Position numbers and translations under genes: made by a program. A DNA stretch of 64,000 nucleotides, taken from assembly GCF_014636865.1 (NCBI RefSeq), contig NZ_BMER01000006.1, positions 124,001-188,000 on the forward strand, written 5' to 3'. This stretch comes from Parapedobacter pyrenivorans (GTDB lineage Bacteria > Bacteroidota > Bacteroidia > Sphingobacteriales > Sphingobacteriaceae). The notes beneath the pieces are model-generated. The model did not search any database and was not told the DNA's origin. It was given only the letters and a program-made list of their open reading frames with translations. Position 1 is the first letter of the stretch. The number at the start of each line of letters is the position of its first letter. This document shows positions 52,172 to 60,480 of this stretch, piece after piece.

Positions 52172-53731
52172 ATGCATAGACCGTTTGATATTGTCGTTAT
52201 TGGTAGCGGGTTGGGTGGGCTCGTATGTGCCACTATTCTCGCTAAAGAAGGACTCAATGTATTGGTATTAGAGAAAAACAAACAATATGGCGGTAATCTA
52301 CAGACGTTCGCACGCAACCGTTGTATCTTCGATACGGGAGTCCATTATATCGGTGGTCTAGAAAAAGGGCAAAATCTCTATCAGTATTTCCATTACTTGG
52401 GCATCGCCGAAAAACTTCGTCTCAAACGCATGGACAACGATGGATTCGATAAGATTACTTTTGACAACGATCCCATTGAATATCCGTATGCACAAGGTGG
52501 TGACAACTTCGTCGCCCAACTTAGCCGGTATTTTCCCGATGAACGCCGCGGTATTGAGCTGTTTTACAACAAGATGAAGGAAGTTTGCCAAAGCTTCCCG
52601 CTATATCACCTCAATGCAGAAGAGGCATACGAATGGGACGAAGAAATTTTGGGGATGAAAGTGAGCGATGTAGTAAACAGCTGCACGGTCAACCCCAAAC
52701 TACGCGCGGTTCTTGCGGGCGCAAACTTGCTATATGCCGGAATTGCCGACAAGACGCCGTTTTACGTACACGCGTTGGCCATTAACTCTTACATTGAAAG
52801 CGCATGGCGATGTGTAAACGGTGGTGGCCAAATCGCCAAGCTACTAATCAAGGAGCTACACAAACATGGTGGAAAGTCGCTGAAATACAAAGAGGTGTCA
52901 CAATTTCATATCGAAAATGGCTTGCTCCGCGCCGTATCAACCACCGACGGAAACACCTATCATGCAGCCACGTTCATCTCAAATATCGACCCGAAGCAGA
53001 CGCTCCGCTTAATTGGCAATTACCCGATACGTAAATCCTATGCTAACCATATCAGACAGGCAGAAAACACCATTTCTTCATTCAGCCTCTATATCGTACT
53101 GAAACCGGGTAGACTGCCCTACATCAACAAAAATTACTACCATTTTAAGGACGAGGCTAGTGTATGGAGCAACATCCACTACCGTGCAGCAGACTGGCCT
53201 GCCGGCTATATGGTATCCATGAATGCCAAAAGCGAAAACGATCAATGGGCAGAAGGAATGACCGTATTTACTTATATGCGTTTTGATGAGGTCGAGGAAT
53301 GGTCAACAACCCACAATACGGTCGCAACGACCGGTTACCGTGGCGATGGTTACGAGCAATTCAAACGACAGAAAAGTGAGATCATGCTCGACGAATTGGA
53401 AAAGAAATTTCCAAACCTACGGCAACATATCCACGCAACCTACGTATCCACCCCGTTGACCTACCGCGACTACATCGGTAGCGAAACGGGAGGAATGTAC
53501 GGCTTTGTCAAAGACGCTGGCCAGCCGCTTAAAAACTATCTTCCACCCCGTACGAAAATCAAAAACCTGCTGCTTACCGGCCAAAGCGTCAATATGCATG
53601 GAATCCTGGGTGTAACCATCAGTGCGGTGTTGACCTGCGCGGAGCTTTTGGGTAAGGATTACCTATTGGGTAAAATCAATCGCACAAATCAAATCGAACC
53701 GCAAACCATCGATGCTTATGGGAATATTTAA
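52172..53731 (+). CDS. RetSat/CrtISO-like FAD-dependent oxidoreductase (phytoene desaturase family)
   Basis: 519 residues from the ATG at 52172 (MHRPFDIVVIGSGLGGLVCA). The FAD-binding GxGxxG motif is followed by 'ILAKEGLNVLVLEKNKQYGGNL', and the C-terminal 'KIKNLLLTGQSVNMHGILGVTISAVLTCAELLG' closes the cofactor site (parts shown). The family includes carotenoid isomerases and retinol saturases that move or reduce polyene double bonds; the product here is unknown. Upstream ATGs do not precede a conserved start. A TATCTTTA box near 52157 is a possible promoter. It overlaps the downstream cupin gene by about 14-20 bases. Confidence 0.9.
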   Translation: MHRPFDIVVIGSGLGGLVCATILAKEGLNVLVLEKNKQYGGNLQTFARNRCIFDTGVHYIGGLEKGQNLYQYFHYLGIAEKLRLKRMDNDGFDKITFDNDPIEYPYAQGGDNFVAQLSRYFPDERRGIELFYNKMKEVCQSFPLYHLNAEEAYEWDEEILGMKVSDVVNSCTVNPKLRAVLAGANLLYAGIADKTPFYVHALAINSYIESAWRCVNGGGQIAKLLIKELHKHGGKSLKYKEVSQFHIENGLLRAVSTTDGNTYHAATFISNIDPKQTLRLIGNYPIRKSYANHIRQAENTISSFSLYIVLKPGRLPYINKNYYHFKDEASVWSNIHYRAADWPAGYMVSMNAKSENDQWAEGMTVFTYMRFDEVEEWSTTHNTVATTGYRGDGYEQFKRQKSEIMLDELEKKFPNLRQHIHATYVSTPLTYRDYIGSETGGMYGFVKDAGQPLKNYLPPRTKIKNLLLTGQSVNMHGILGVTISAVLTCAELLGKDYLLGKINRTNQIEPQTIDAYGNI

Positions 53732-54599
53732 TCTGGAACCATTGGAACGCATACAGCCTATTCCAAAGGCTGAGTTTATCAAAAATTACCATCGTCCGCA
53801 ACGACCCGTGCTCATCGAAAACCTGACGAACGCCTGGAACGATAAGTGGACATTTGATCATGTTAAATCATTGGTAGGTGAACAAACGGTACCACTCTAC
53901 GACAATAAACCTGCGCAAGGGAAAGAAAGCGTATACGAACCCGTAACCTCCATGCGGTTTAGTGAGTACATCGACCTGCTAAAAACGCAACCGACCGACC
54001 TGCGAATTTTTTTCTATACATTGAAAGACCATTGCCCTCAATTGCTTGAAGATTTTGAATATCCTGATATCGGCTTGAAGTTTTTCAAGCGACTACCCGC
54101 CCTATTTTTCGGTGGCGGATTATCCAAAGTCTTCGCCCACTATGACATTGACCTGCCCGACAACCTACATATACACTTTGAAGGAAGCAAACGAGTCGTG
54201 CTATTTGGTCCTGATCAAAGCAAATACTTATATAAGGTCCCTTTTTCCATCCACAATATCGACAAAATAGACATGGAGAACCCCGATTTTGACCGATACC
54301 CCGCCTTGAAGTACGCTCGGGGATATGAAGTATATATGAAACACGGCGATGCGCTCTACATGCCTGGTGGTTGGTGGCACTACATTACCTACCTCGATGG
54401 TGGCTTCTCGATGACATTACGTGCGTTACCCCGTACACCGGAGCGCGCGGCCCAAATGCTGTACAATGTATTTGTGATGCGCCTCATAGATAATACTATG
54501 CGAGGCATACAGGGCCAGAAATGGCTCGACTTCAAAGAACGTTGGGCATATCGACGGACGCAGCGACTACTGTCACATCGATCTCAACGCAAGACGTAG
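53718..54599 (+). CDS. JmjC/cupin-like Fe(II) 2-oxoglutarate oxygenase
   Basis: 293 residues from the ATG at 53718 (MGIFNLEPLERI; an ATG at 53712 is also possible). The fold matches the cupin_8 family: 'RPVLIENLTNAWNDKWTFDHV' at the N-terminus, HxD with H143 and D145 counted from 53712 ('AHYDIDLPDN'), and the second His (H223) in 'PGGWWHYI', making an intact 2-His-1-Asp iron site. 'FEGSKRVVLFGPDQSKYLY' holds the 2-oxoglutarate Lys region. It likely hydroxylates a lipid, polyene or protein. It is translationally overlapped with the RetSat-like gene, so the two probably act in one pathway. Confidence 0.88.
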   Translation: MGIFNLEPLERIQPIPKAEFIKNYHRPQRPVLIENLTNAWNDKWTFDHVKSLVGEQTVPLYDNKPAQGKESVYEPVTSMRFSEYIDLLKTQPTDLRIFFYTLKDHCPQLLEDFEYPDIGLKFFKRLPALFFGGGLSKVFAHYDIDLPDNLHIHFEGSKRVVLFGPDQSKYLYKVPFSIHNIDKIDMENPDFDRYPALKYARGYEVYMKHGDALYMPGGWWHYITYLDGGFSMTLRALPRTPERAAQMLYNVFVMRLIDNTMRGIQGQKWLDFKERWAYRRTQRLLSHRSQRKT

Positions 54600-54675
54600 C
54601 AGTCGTGTTCTACCACCGCGAAATAGGGAAACTGGTGTGCGTCCGTCTGCATAAGTTCATCTGGCTATCGCTATG

Positions 54676-55308
54676 TCAGTATTTATTGACAAGCTCCGAT
54701 CGCGAATTGATTTGTAGTTTGCCATAGATATTACGGATGTGGAACTTAACGGTATCCACACTAATAAAAAGTCTTTCGGCCACTGTTTTATAAGGAGTGC
54801 CGTGTTGCAGCATGGAAATGATTTCGATTTCTCTTTGGGTAAGTAGATCAGCTTCTTTCGTTTCTTGCTTAGCAAACAAAGGATTAAAATAACCAATTAC
54901 CATACGGGCAATTTGAGGACTCATTACCGACCCGCCATCCATTACTTCCAACAGGTGCTCTTCGATCTTGGCCAAGGGAGTATTTTTAAGGAGGTAACCG
55001 GAGGCTCCTACACACAGTGCTTGAAAAACAGTCTCCTTGTCTTCAAAAACCGTAAACATGACAACTTGGGTGCGAGGTGACTTATGTTTGAGATATTGCG
55101 TTGCTTCGATCCCCGACTTACCCGGAAGACCGATATCGCATAACAGCATATCAATGTGTTGGTCTTTCCATGTATTGATAAACGCCTCGGTGGAATTGGC
55201 GGAAAACAGCAATTCAAATTTGGAAGATCTATTGAAATACCCTGTTAATGCCTTTAGTACAACTTGATTATCCTCAATGATAACCAAACTAAATTTGTCC
55301 CTTTTCAT
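54676..55308 (-). CDS. LuxR/NarL-family response regulator without adjacent kinase
   Basis: 210 residues: a receiver domain with acidic pair in 'VIIEDNQVVLKAL' and phospho-acceptor D58 in 'DMLLCDIGLPGKSGIEA', followed by 'RTQVVMFTVFEDKETV' (switch) and Lys in 'GYLLKNTPLAKIEEHL'. The C-terminal LuxR-type helix-turn-helix is 'LLTQREIEIISMLQHGTPYKTVAERLFISVDTVKFHIRNIYGKL' (parts shown). It controls transcription when phosphorylated. No histidine kinase gene is nearby. A perfect palindrome at 55394-55416 and a TACCTTTA box at 55367-55374 lie upstream, suggesting autoregulation. Confidence 0.94.
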   Translation of the reverse strand: MKRDKFSLVIIEDNQVVLKALTGYFNRSSKFELLFSANSTEAFINTWKDQHIDMLLCDIGLPGKSGIEATQYLKHKSPRTQVVMFTVFEDKETVFQALCVGASGYLLKNTPLAKIEEHLLEVMDGGSVMSPQIARMVIGYFNPLFAKQETKEADLLTQREIEIISMLQHGTPYKTVAERLFISVDTVKFHIRNIYGKLQINSRSELVNKY

Positions 55309-55366
55309 AAAGTAGTGTAAAATTAATCCCGATATGTTTAGGAATAATGTTCTTCAAAGATGTGTA

Positions 55367-55374
55367 TAAAGGTA
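55367..55374 (-). promoter_or_regulatory. -7 promoter box for the LuxR-type regulator
   Basis: The minus strand reads TACCTTTA, one mismatch from TAnnTTTG, about 60 bases before the ATG at 55308. The palindrome at 55394-55416 begins 19 bases further upstream. Confidence 0.4.
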
Positions 55375-55393
55375 ACTTATTTTGGGTTTGACC

Positions 55394-55416
55394 ATACTAC
55401 CCATTTGGGGTAGTAT
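55394..55416. promoter_or_regulatory. Perfect palindrome, operator candidate of the LuxR-type regulator
   Basis: ATACTACCC (55394-55402) and GGGTAGTAT (55408-55416) are a perfect 9-base inverted repeat with a 5-base centre ATTTG. The half-site TACCC resembles the short TACYYMT-type heptamers that NarL/LuxR response regulators bind. It lies where an activator or repressor would contact the promoter. Confidence 0.5.
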
Positions 55417-55513
55417 TTCCAAAATAGTCTATTCATTTTGTTCGCAGTATCGACCACCTGTTACTCCAGGAGATCATCAGCTATTTTTTTAGCTTAGGTG
55501 CGACTGTTATCTT

Positions 55514-56542
55514 TCAATACATACTTTCGCCATCCAGCAGCAAATCCTGCTGATACCTGTCACATACCGCGAATGAAAACCCCTTCTGCAAAGAAAAGGC
55601 TCCGTATTCTCCATTTTTATTCAGGGCTAGAAACCCTACTTGTATTTTTTTAGCCGCTTCGGGCTTCTTTTTGATGATACGTTTGACAGCCTCACGGCAC
55701 GCATTTCGGGGTGAAAGCCCTTGCCTCATCAATTCGACTACCAGGAAACTACCGACCGTACGGATCACCTCTTCGCCTACGCCGGTGGCCGTTGCCCCAC
55801 CCACTTCGTTATCTACGTATAGGCCCGCTCCGATAATTGGGCTGTCTCCTACACGCCCATGCATCTTAAACGCCATGCCACTGGTTGTACACGCACCAGA
55901 AAGATCTCCGTTCCGGCCCAATGCCAACATCCCAATCGTATCGTGGTTATATCGGTTTCCCGGTATTTTTTCAACGTTGAACGACCTGTTCTCGATGTTA
56001 ATAACGGGTTCATACTTCCGTTCTTTGAGCCACGTTTTCCAAGCAGCTTCGCCTTCGGGTGTAAGTAGATTTTCCCGTTCGAAACCATTTTCAAGGGCAA
56101 ACTGCAGTGCGCCCGCCCCAACAAGCATCACATGAGGTGTTTTTTCCATCACCAAACGCGCCACAGAAATCGGGTGTGTAACGTGTTCCAACGCCGCAAC
56201 CGATCCACAATTCCCATGCTCATCCATAATGCAAGCGTCCAATGTGACATGTCCATCTCGATCGGGATACCCACCTTTACCAACGGTCACGTTAGCTAAA
56301 TCGGCTTCGGGCACACGAACCCCGGCTTCTACAGCATCTAACGCCCGACCACCAGCCTCCAATATGGTCCACGCCGCTCGGTTGGCCGCCACACCAAAAT
56401 CCCACGTGGAGATCACAACAGGTCTACCCGCTGCCACTTGCCCACTATGATTGCTGCCGGCATACGCGGTTAAAAAACCGCCTGTCGAAACCATAGAAGC
56501 TCCCATCGCTCCGGCTTTGATAAATTTCCTTCTGTTAATCAT
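55514..56542 (-). CDS. Exported glycosylasparaginase / isoaspartyl peptidase-type amidohydrolase
   Basis: 342 residues. A twin-arginine signal (RRKFIKAGAMGASMVSTGGF) leads the precursor, and the autoprocessing/nucleophile motif HDT-I-G (T202) with 'MLALGRNGDLSGACTTSGM' and 'GRVGDSPIIGAGLYVDNEVGGATATG' identifies the N-terminal-nucleophile (Ntn) asparaginase family, here the N4-(beta-N-acetylglucosaminyl)-L-asparaginase type. It is cleaved in front of T202 into two chains, and would remove the Asn-linked sugar amine or hydrolyse isoaspartyl/asparagine bonds in the periplasm. It is a lone gene, divergent from the NlpC/P60-epimerase pair. Confidence 0.92.
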   Translation of the reverse strand: MINRRKFIKAGAMGASMVSTGGFLTAYAGSNHSGQVAAGRPVVISTWDFGVAANRAAWTILEAGGRALDAVEAGVRVPEADLANVTVGKGGYPDRDGHVTLDACIMDEHGNCGSVAALEHVTHPISVARLVMEKTPHVMLVGAGALQFALENGFERENLLTPEGEAAWKTWLKERKYEPVINIENRSFNVEKIPGNRYNHDTIGMLALGRNGDLSGACTTSGMAFKMHGRVGDSPIIGAGLYVDNEVGGATATGVGEEVIRTVGSFLVVELMRQGLSPRNACREAVKRIIKKKPEAAKKIQVGFLALNKNGEYGAFSLQKGFSFAVCDRYQQDLLLDGESMY

Positions 56543-56685
56543 ACAATTGTCGTTAGTTAATGGCTACCTGTCATTTCCAGGCACATGACATCATGCATAG
56601 CTATGCGGGTCATCGGATCTCGAATTTACGATAAAAAATTGCACAACAACAAATTATCACTTAACTTGGACCGAAACTTTTCGTC

Positions 56686-57933
56686 ATGAAAACCTCCCGA
56701 AAGACCATGATATTGATGTTTTGCTGTATAATCGGTTTAAAAAATCATGCTCAAACACAGTTGCCGGATTCTGCTGAATATCATAAAATCGCGCACATAA
56801 CAGAAGAAATAGCCAAACAGTATGCTCCGGATAAACGTACGGCAATTTTTGAACTGCAACGGGCTGCCGACGACCCCAACCGCTATCAAATAACTACCAC
56901 CATACCAAGAGCTTGGGAGCGCTTCCAACAACTGCTGGTCGATAATCACATCGCCGACACAAAGGTAACGATAAATCTCTTGCCAGATACCAGCGTGAAC
57001 GGTAATGCTTCGGGAATTGTCAACCTGTCGGTAGCCAATCTCAGGGTAGCGCCCCGCAATCAGGCAGAACTGGCTTCTCAGGTGTTGCTGGGCACACCGG
57101 TTGACCTCCTTCAAAAGCGGGATGGTTATTATCGTGTGCGCACACCGGAAGGGTACATTGCATGGGTAAGCACATCCTCAATCACAGCAAAGACCCAATT
57201 GGATTTAAGACAATGGAAAGTAGCCAGGAAGGTGATTTTCATCGCTGACTATGGCCATTCCTATTCTGCGCCAGACGAACAATCATTACGAGTTTCAGAC
57301 CTCGTGATGGGCAACATATTGGTAGAAATGGGTAAATCGAGTGGGCTTATACGCGTACGTTACCCGGATGGACGAATTGCTTACGTCAAGAGCGATTTGG
57401 TTTCCCCGTTTGACGAATGGCTAGACACTCTTAACCCAATAGCGGACAACATATTGGACGCCGCCAAGACCATGATGGGTGTCCCTTACCTATGGGGCGG
57501 CACGTCGGTAAAGGGTGTCGATTGCAGTGGCTTTACCAAAACGGCCTATTACATGAATGGAATCATCATTCCCCGCGACGCATCGCAACAGGTGCTAGCC
57601 GGTCAATTTGTTGATATCCTGTCCGCGGATACCCTGGATACCGAAAAAGCGCTGCGCAACCTGAAACCAGCCGACCTGCTTTTCTTTGCTTCCGGTGATA
57701 ATCGCAAACCCGATGCGCGGATTACCCATGTGGCGCTATACCTGGGTGACGGGGAATTTATCCACTCAGCCGGCACCGTACGTATCAATAGTATGCTTAG
57801 TGGAGCAGCCAACTATGGTGATTTCCAAACCCGTACGCTAGTAGCTGCAAGACGATATATCGCACAAACCGACCCAGCGTTACAACCTATTTCGCAGCAT
57901 CAATTCTATACACTTGAAAAGCATCACAAATGA
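56686..57933 (+). CDS. Secreted NlpC/P60 hydrolase with SH3-type domain
   Basis: 415 residues with a signal peptide (MKTSRKTMILMFCCIIGLKN). A bacterial SH3-like domain follows at about 109-165 ('IVNLSVANLRVAPRNQAELA', 'VSTSSI'), a second one at about 195-240, and the NlpC/P60 domain at 250-370 with Cys280 ('GVDCSGFTK'), His348 ('RITHVALYLGDG') and 'EFIHSAG'. It matches YkfC-like dipeptidyl gamma-D-glutamyl-L-diamino-acid endopeptidases that release murein L-Ala-D-Glu. It overlaps the epimerase gene by four bases (57930-57933), which supports murein tripeptide recycling. Confidence 0.95.
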   Translation: MKTSRKTMILMFCCIIGLKNHAQTQLPDSAEYHKIAHITEEIAKQYAPDKRTAIFELQRAADDPNRYQITTTIPRAWERFQQLLVDNHIADTKVTINLLPDTSVNGNASGIVNLSVANLRVAPRNQAELASQVLLGTPVDLLQKRDGYYRVRTPEGYIAWVSTSSITAKTQLDLRQWKVARKVIFIADYGHSYSAPDEQSLRVSDLVMGNILVEMGKSSGLIRVRYPDGRIAYVKSDLVSPFDEWLDTLNPIADNILDAAKTMMGVPYLWGGTSVKGVDCSGFTKTAYYMNGIIIPRDASQQVLAGQFVDILSADTLDTEKALRNLKPADLLFFASGDNRKPDARITHVALYLGDGEFIHSAGTVRINSMLSGAANYGDFQTRTLVAARRYIAQTDPALQPISQHQFYTLEKHHK

Positions 57934-58982
57934 CCACGCAAACAACTTCGCGCAAATCGGGAAAATTCACCCTACGCTACCGGCCCTATACGCTGGAACT
58001 CAAGCATACATTTACTATTGCATCGGGCTCGCGCAGTACCACACCAATCGTACTTACCGAACTCGAATTTGAGGGCGTAACGGGCTACGGAGAAGCGTCC
58101 ATGCCTCCGTATCTGGGCGAATCTCATGAGAGTGTATTGGCCTTCTTGGATCACGTAGACCTGTCGGGTTTCGCTGATCCGTTTCTTACTGCCGATATCC
58201 TGGAATATATTGATACTATTGCCCAAAAAAACACAGCAGCCAAGGCCGCTTTGGACATTGCATTGCATGATCTACTAGGTAAAATCATGCATCAGCCCTG
58301 GCACCGCATATGGGGGTACAATCCAGCAGATACACCGAATACTTCTTTTACGATTGGGATCGATACCCCCGATGTGGTGCGACAAAAAGTACGGGAAGCC
58401 GAACCCTATAAATTATTGAAAGTAAAGCTGGGGTTAGACACAGACAAAATGATGATCGATACCATCCGTGAAGTGACCGACAAGCCCCTTTGTGTCGACG
58501 TAAACCAAGGCTGGAAAAGGCGTGGAGAAGCGCTGGAGATGGCCCATTGGCTAGCGGACCGCGGCGTCTTATTCCTCGAACAGCCTATGTCCAAAGACCA
58601 ACCGGATGATAACGCATGGCTAACAGAACGCAGTCCAATTCCTACCATCGGCGACGAAGCCGTACAGCGATTGGATGACGTGCGGAAGGCATTTGGCGTA
58701 TATCATGGCATCAATATCAAACTTATGAAATGCACCGGCATGCGCGAGGCCAATCAAATGGCGGTATTGGCCCGCGCACTGGGCATGAAGGTCATGTTGG
58801 GCTGCATGACGGAAACGTCATGTGCAATTTCCGCCGCCGCACAGCTATCACCCATTGCCGACTGGGCGGACTTGGATGGCGCGCTATTGACGACTAACGA
58901 CATATATCGAGGCATGGAGGTTGTAAACGGCAAGGTGGCATTGCCAGCTAGGCCCGGCATCGGCATAATATCAAACCAATAA
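57930..58982 (+). CDS. Dipeptide (L-Ala-D/L-Glu) epimerase, enolase superfamily
   Basis: 350 residues of the mandelate racemase/muconate-lactonizing group. The KxK motif is 'LLKVKLGLDTDKM', the metal ligands are in 'CVDVNQGW', 'FLEQPMSKDQ' and 'IGDEAVQRLDD', and the second catalytic Lys is in 'GINIKLMKCTGM'. This is the pattern of L-Ala-D/L-Glu epimerase, which turns the D-Glu of murein dipeptides into L-Glu for catabolism. Its ATG lies inside the ATGA overlap with the NlpC/P60 gene that would produce its substrate, making the function well supported. A hairpin follows. Confidence 0.94.
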   Translation: MTTQTTSRKSGKFTLRYRPYTLELKHTFTIASGSRSTTPIVLTELEFEGVTGYGEASMPPYLGESHESVLAFLDHVDLSGFADPFLTADILEYIDTIAQKNTAAKAALDIALHDLLGKIMHQPWHRIWGYNPADTPNTSFTIGIDTPDVVRQKVREAEPYKLLKVKLGLDTDKMMIDTIREVTDKPLCVDVNQGWKRRGEALEMAHWLADRGVLFLEQPMSKDQPDDNAWLTERSPIPTIGDEAVQRLDDVRKAFGVYHGINIKLMKCTGMREANQMAVLARALGMKVMLGCMTETSCAISAAAQLSPIADWADLDGALLTTNDIYRGMEVVNGKVALPARPGIGIISNQ

Positions 58983-59006
58983 TACGATTATACGTCGATA
59001 AGAGAC

Positions 59007-59038
59007 TGTGCGTTGCCGACACAGGGCGACAACGCACA
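59007..59038. terminator. Hairpin between converging genes
   Basis: TGTGCGTTG (59007-59015) and CAACGCACA (59030-59038) form a 9-base stem (13 with one mismatch) between the epimerase and the convergent Gfo/Idh/MocA gene. The T-run is weak on both sides, so it may serve as a bidirectional end of transcription. Confidence 0.55.
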
Positions 59039-59044
59039 ATCTTC

Positions 59045-60436
59045 CTATGGGGAGACTACAGTTTCGGCCTCTTCCAACGCCTTCGTGGTCAAGTAGTATT
59101 TGGCAATCATATTAGGCACCTCCCAGTCGGGCATCATTCCCGATTGCAGGAATTCGAGGTATTTTCCAGTTACCTGCGCAAAGTGTTCCTCATGCGAGGT
59201 TACCAAAGAAGGGTCAACACTAATCCGGTAACGGCCGTCTGTAGTCGGTTCAAATTTCAATCCCTTGTAAGAACCACTAAGCTGATCAATCGCCTTGGCC
59301 AGCGCGGCATCGAATGTTTGCGCATCGCGGGCGCCGGTAGACTCCACATACAATACGGGTTTATATTGCTCCTCTTCACCCTGCCTGATGATCAGATTGG
59401 CGTACTGCCCCCGCATGATAGAATAATGCGTATCACCTGTCCCTTGCGGGGCCTCAAAATTCCAGATTACCGATACCTTAGCATGAATACCTTTCAACGT
59501 ATAGTTGATTTCACCATTGGCAAAGACGGCGAGATCGCCGTTGTCATCCACCGAACCAGACAGGAATGCGGGAACCGCTTTCAATCCGGTTGAACGCTCG
59601 AATTGTGCTGGACTAACTGCCGTAGCCCACCGTTTCGCCGAGACAAGCTGGATGTCCTGTTTGTGATTGATAATCTGATCCGGAAAACTCTCCCATTGCA
59701 CCAAATCCACCAAATGTGTGGTTACATCCACCAATCCCTCGCCCTGCTGCTGAGTATCATAAAACCAAGCAGGCCGAACCAACGGTTTGCCAGATACCTC
59801 CTTGAAAAAATGATGCACACTTTCCTTGGTAATCGCCGGATTGGCCGCGCTACCCGTTTCGAGTTTGCCAAAGAAATCCGGCACTTGTGATAGTGCTTTC
59901 TGTAACATGGTATTGATTTCATACCGCTCCGTCATGATATCGTAAAGCAGCACGTCCTTTTCTGCCGCTTTGGCAAATGTGCCTTCCAATTTCGAAAAAC
60001 CTTCGGCATTAATGACCATCGGCTTATCTGCCAATACGTTCAGCCCGGCATCGATAGACCTCGTGATATAATCGATCTTGTGCTGGTTATTGCCGGCCAG
60101 TACGACTACATTGCCTTTACGTTCTTCCAGCATTTTCTCCAAGAAATCGGCTCCTTTGTAAACAACCTCATCCCATCGAGTCGGCTGGTCTGCCCGTGTA
60201 TTGTATTGGTTTATCAACGCCAGGTATGAATTCAGTTCAGGGCCATCCGGCGCATAAACGTTTACCACACTATCCACTTCCGGGTACATACTCTTCTGCA
60301 CCAATGCCGCATGGAAGTGCCCCGGCGCAACAGTGATCAATTGGATGTCTTTTCGCTGCATATCATCTCGTGCAGTATTACATGCCGAAAGGCAAGCAAT
60401 GGCCACTAAAGTAATCAGTCCTGTTTGTCTATTCAT
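59045..60436 (-). CDS. Lipid-anchored Gfo/Idh/MocA oxidoreductase
   Basis: 463 residues from the ATG at 60434-60436 (MNRQTGLITLVAIACLSAC), a lipoprotein signal peptide with lipidated Cys19. A Rossmann domain follows ('ITVAPGHFHAALVQKSM', 'VVVLAGNNQHKIDYI', 'VLADKPMVINAEGF' with the conserved KP). The C-terminal domain is of the Bacteroidota type. It is a membrane-anchored sugar dehydrogenase-like protein on the periplasmic side; a nucleotide cofactor must remain tightly bound or the protein has a non-catalytic role. It ends the four-gene operon, 45 bases after the preceding Gfo/Idh/MocA gene. Confidence 0.88.
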   Translation of the reverse strand: MNRQTGLITLVAIACLSACNTARDDMQRKDIQLITVAPGHFHAALVQKSMYPEVDSVVNVYAPDGPELNSYLALINQYNTRADQPTRWDEVVYKGADFLEKMLEERKGNVVVLAGNNQHKIDYITRSIDAGLNVLADKPMVINAEGFSKLEGTFAKAAEKDVLLYDIMTERYEINTMLQKALSQVPDFFGKLETGSAANPAITKESVHHFFKEVSGKPLVRPAWFYDTQQQGEGLVDVTTHLVDLVQWESFPDQIINHKQDIQLVSAKRWATAVSPAQFERSTGLKAVPAFLSGSVDDNGDLAVFANGEINYTLKGIHAKVSVIWNFEAPQGTGDTHYSIMRGQYANLIIRQGEEEQYKPVLYVESTGARDAQTFDAALAKAIDQLSGSYKGLKFEPTTDGRYRISVDPSLVTSHEEHFAQVTGKYLEFLQSGMMPDWEVPNMIAKYYLTTKALEEAETVVSP

Positions 60437-60480
60437 TATGTTTTGTTCATTGTATTTTTCCAAGCAAAAGCGAAAATAAC

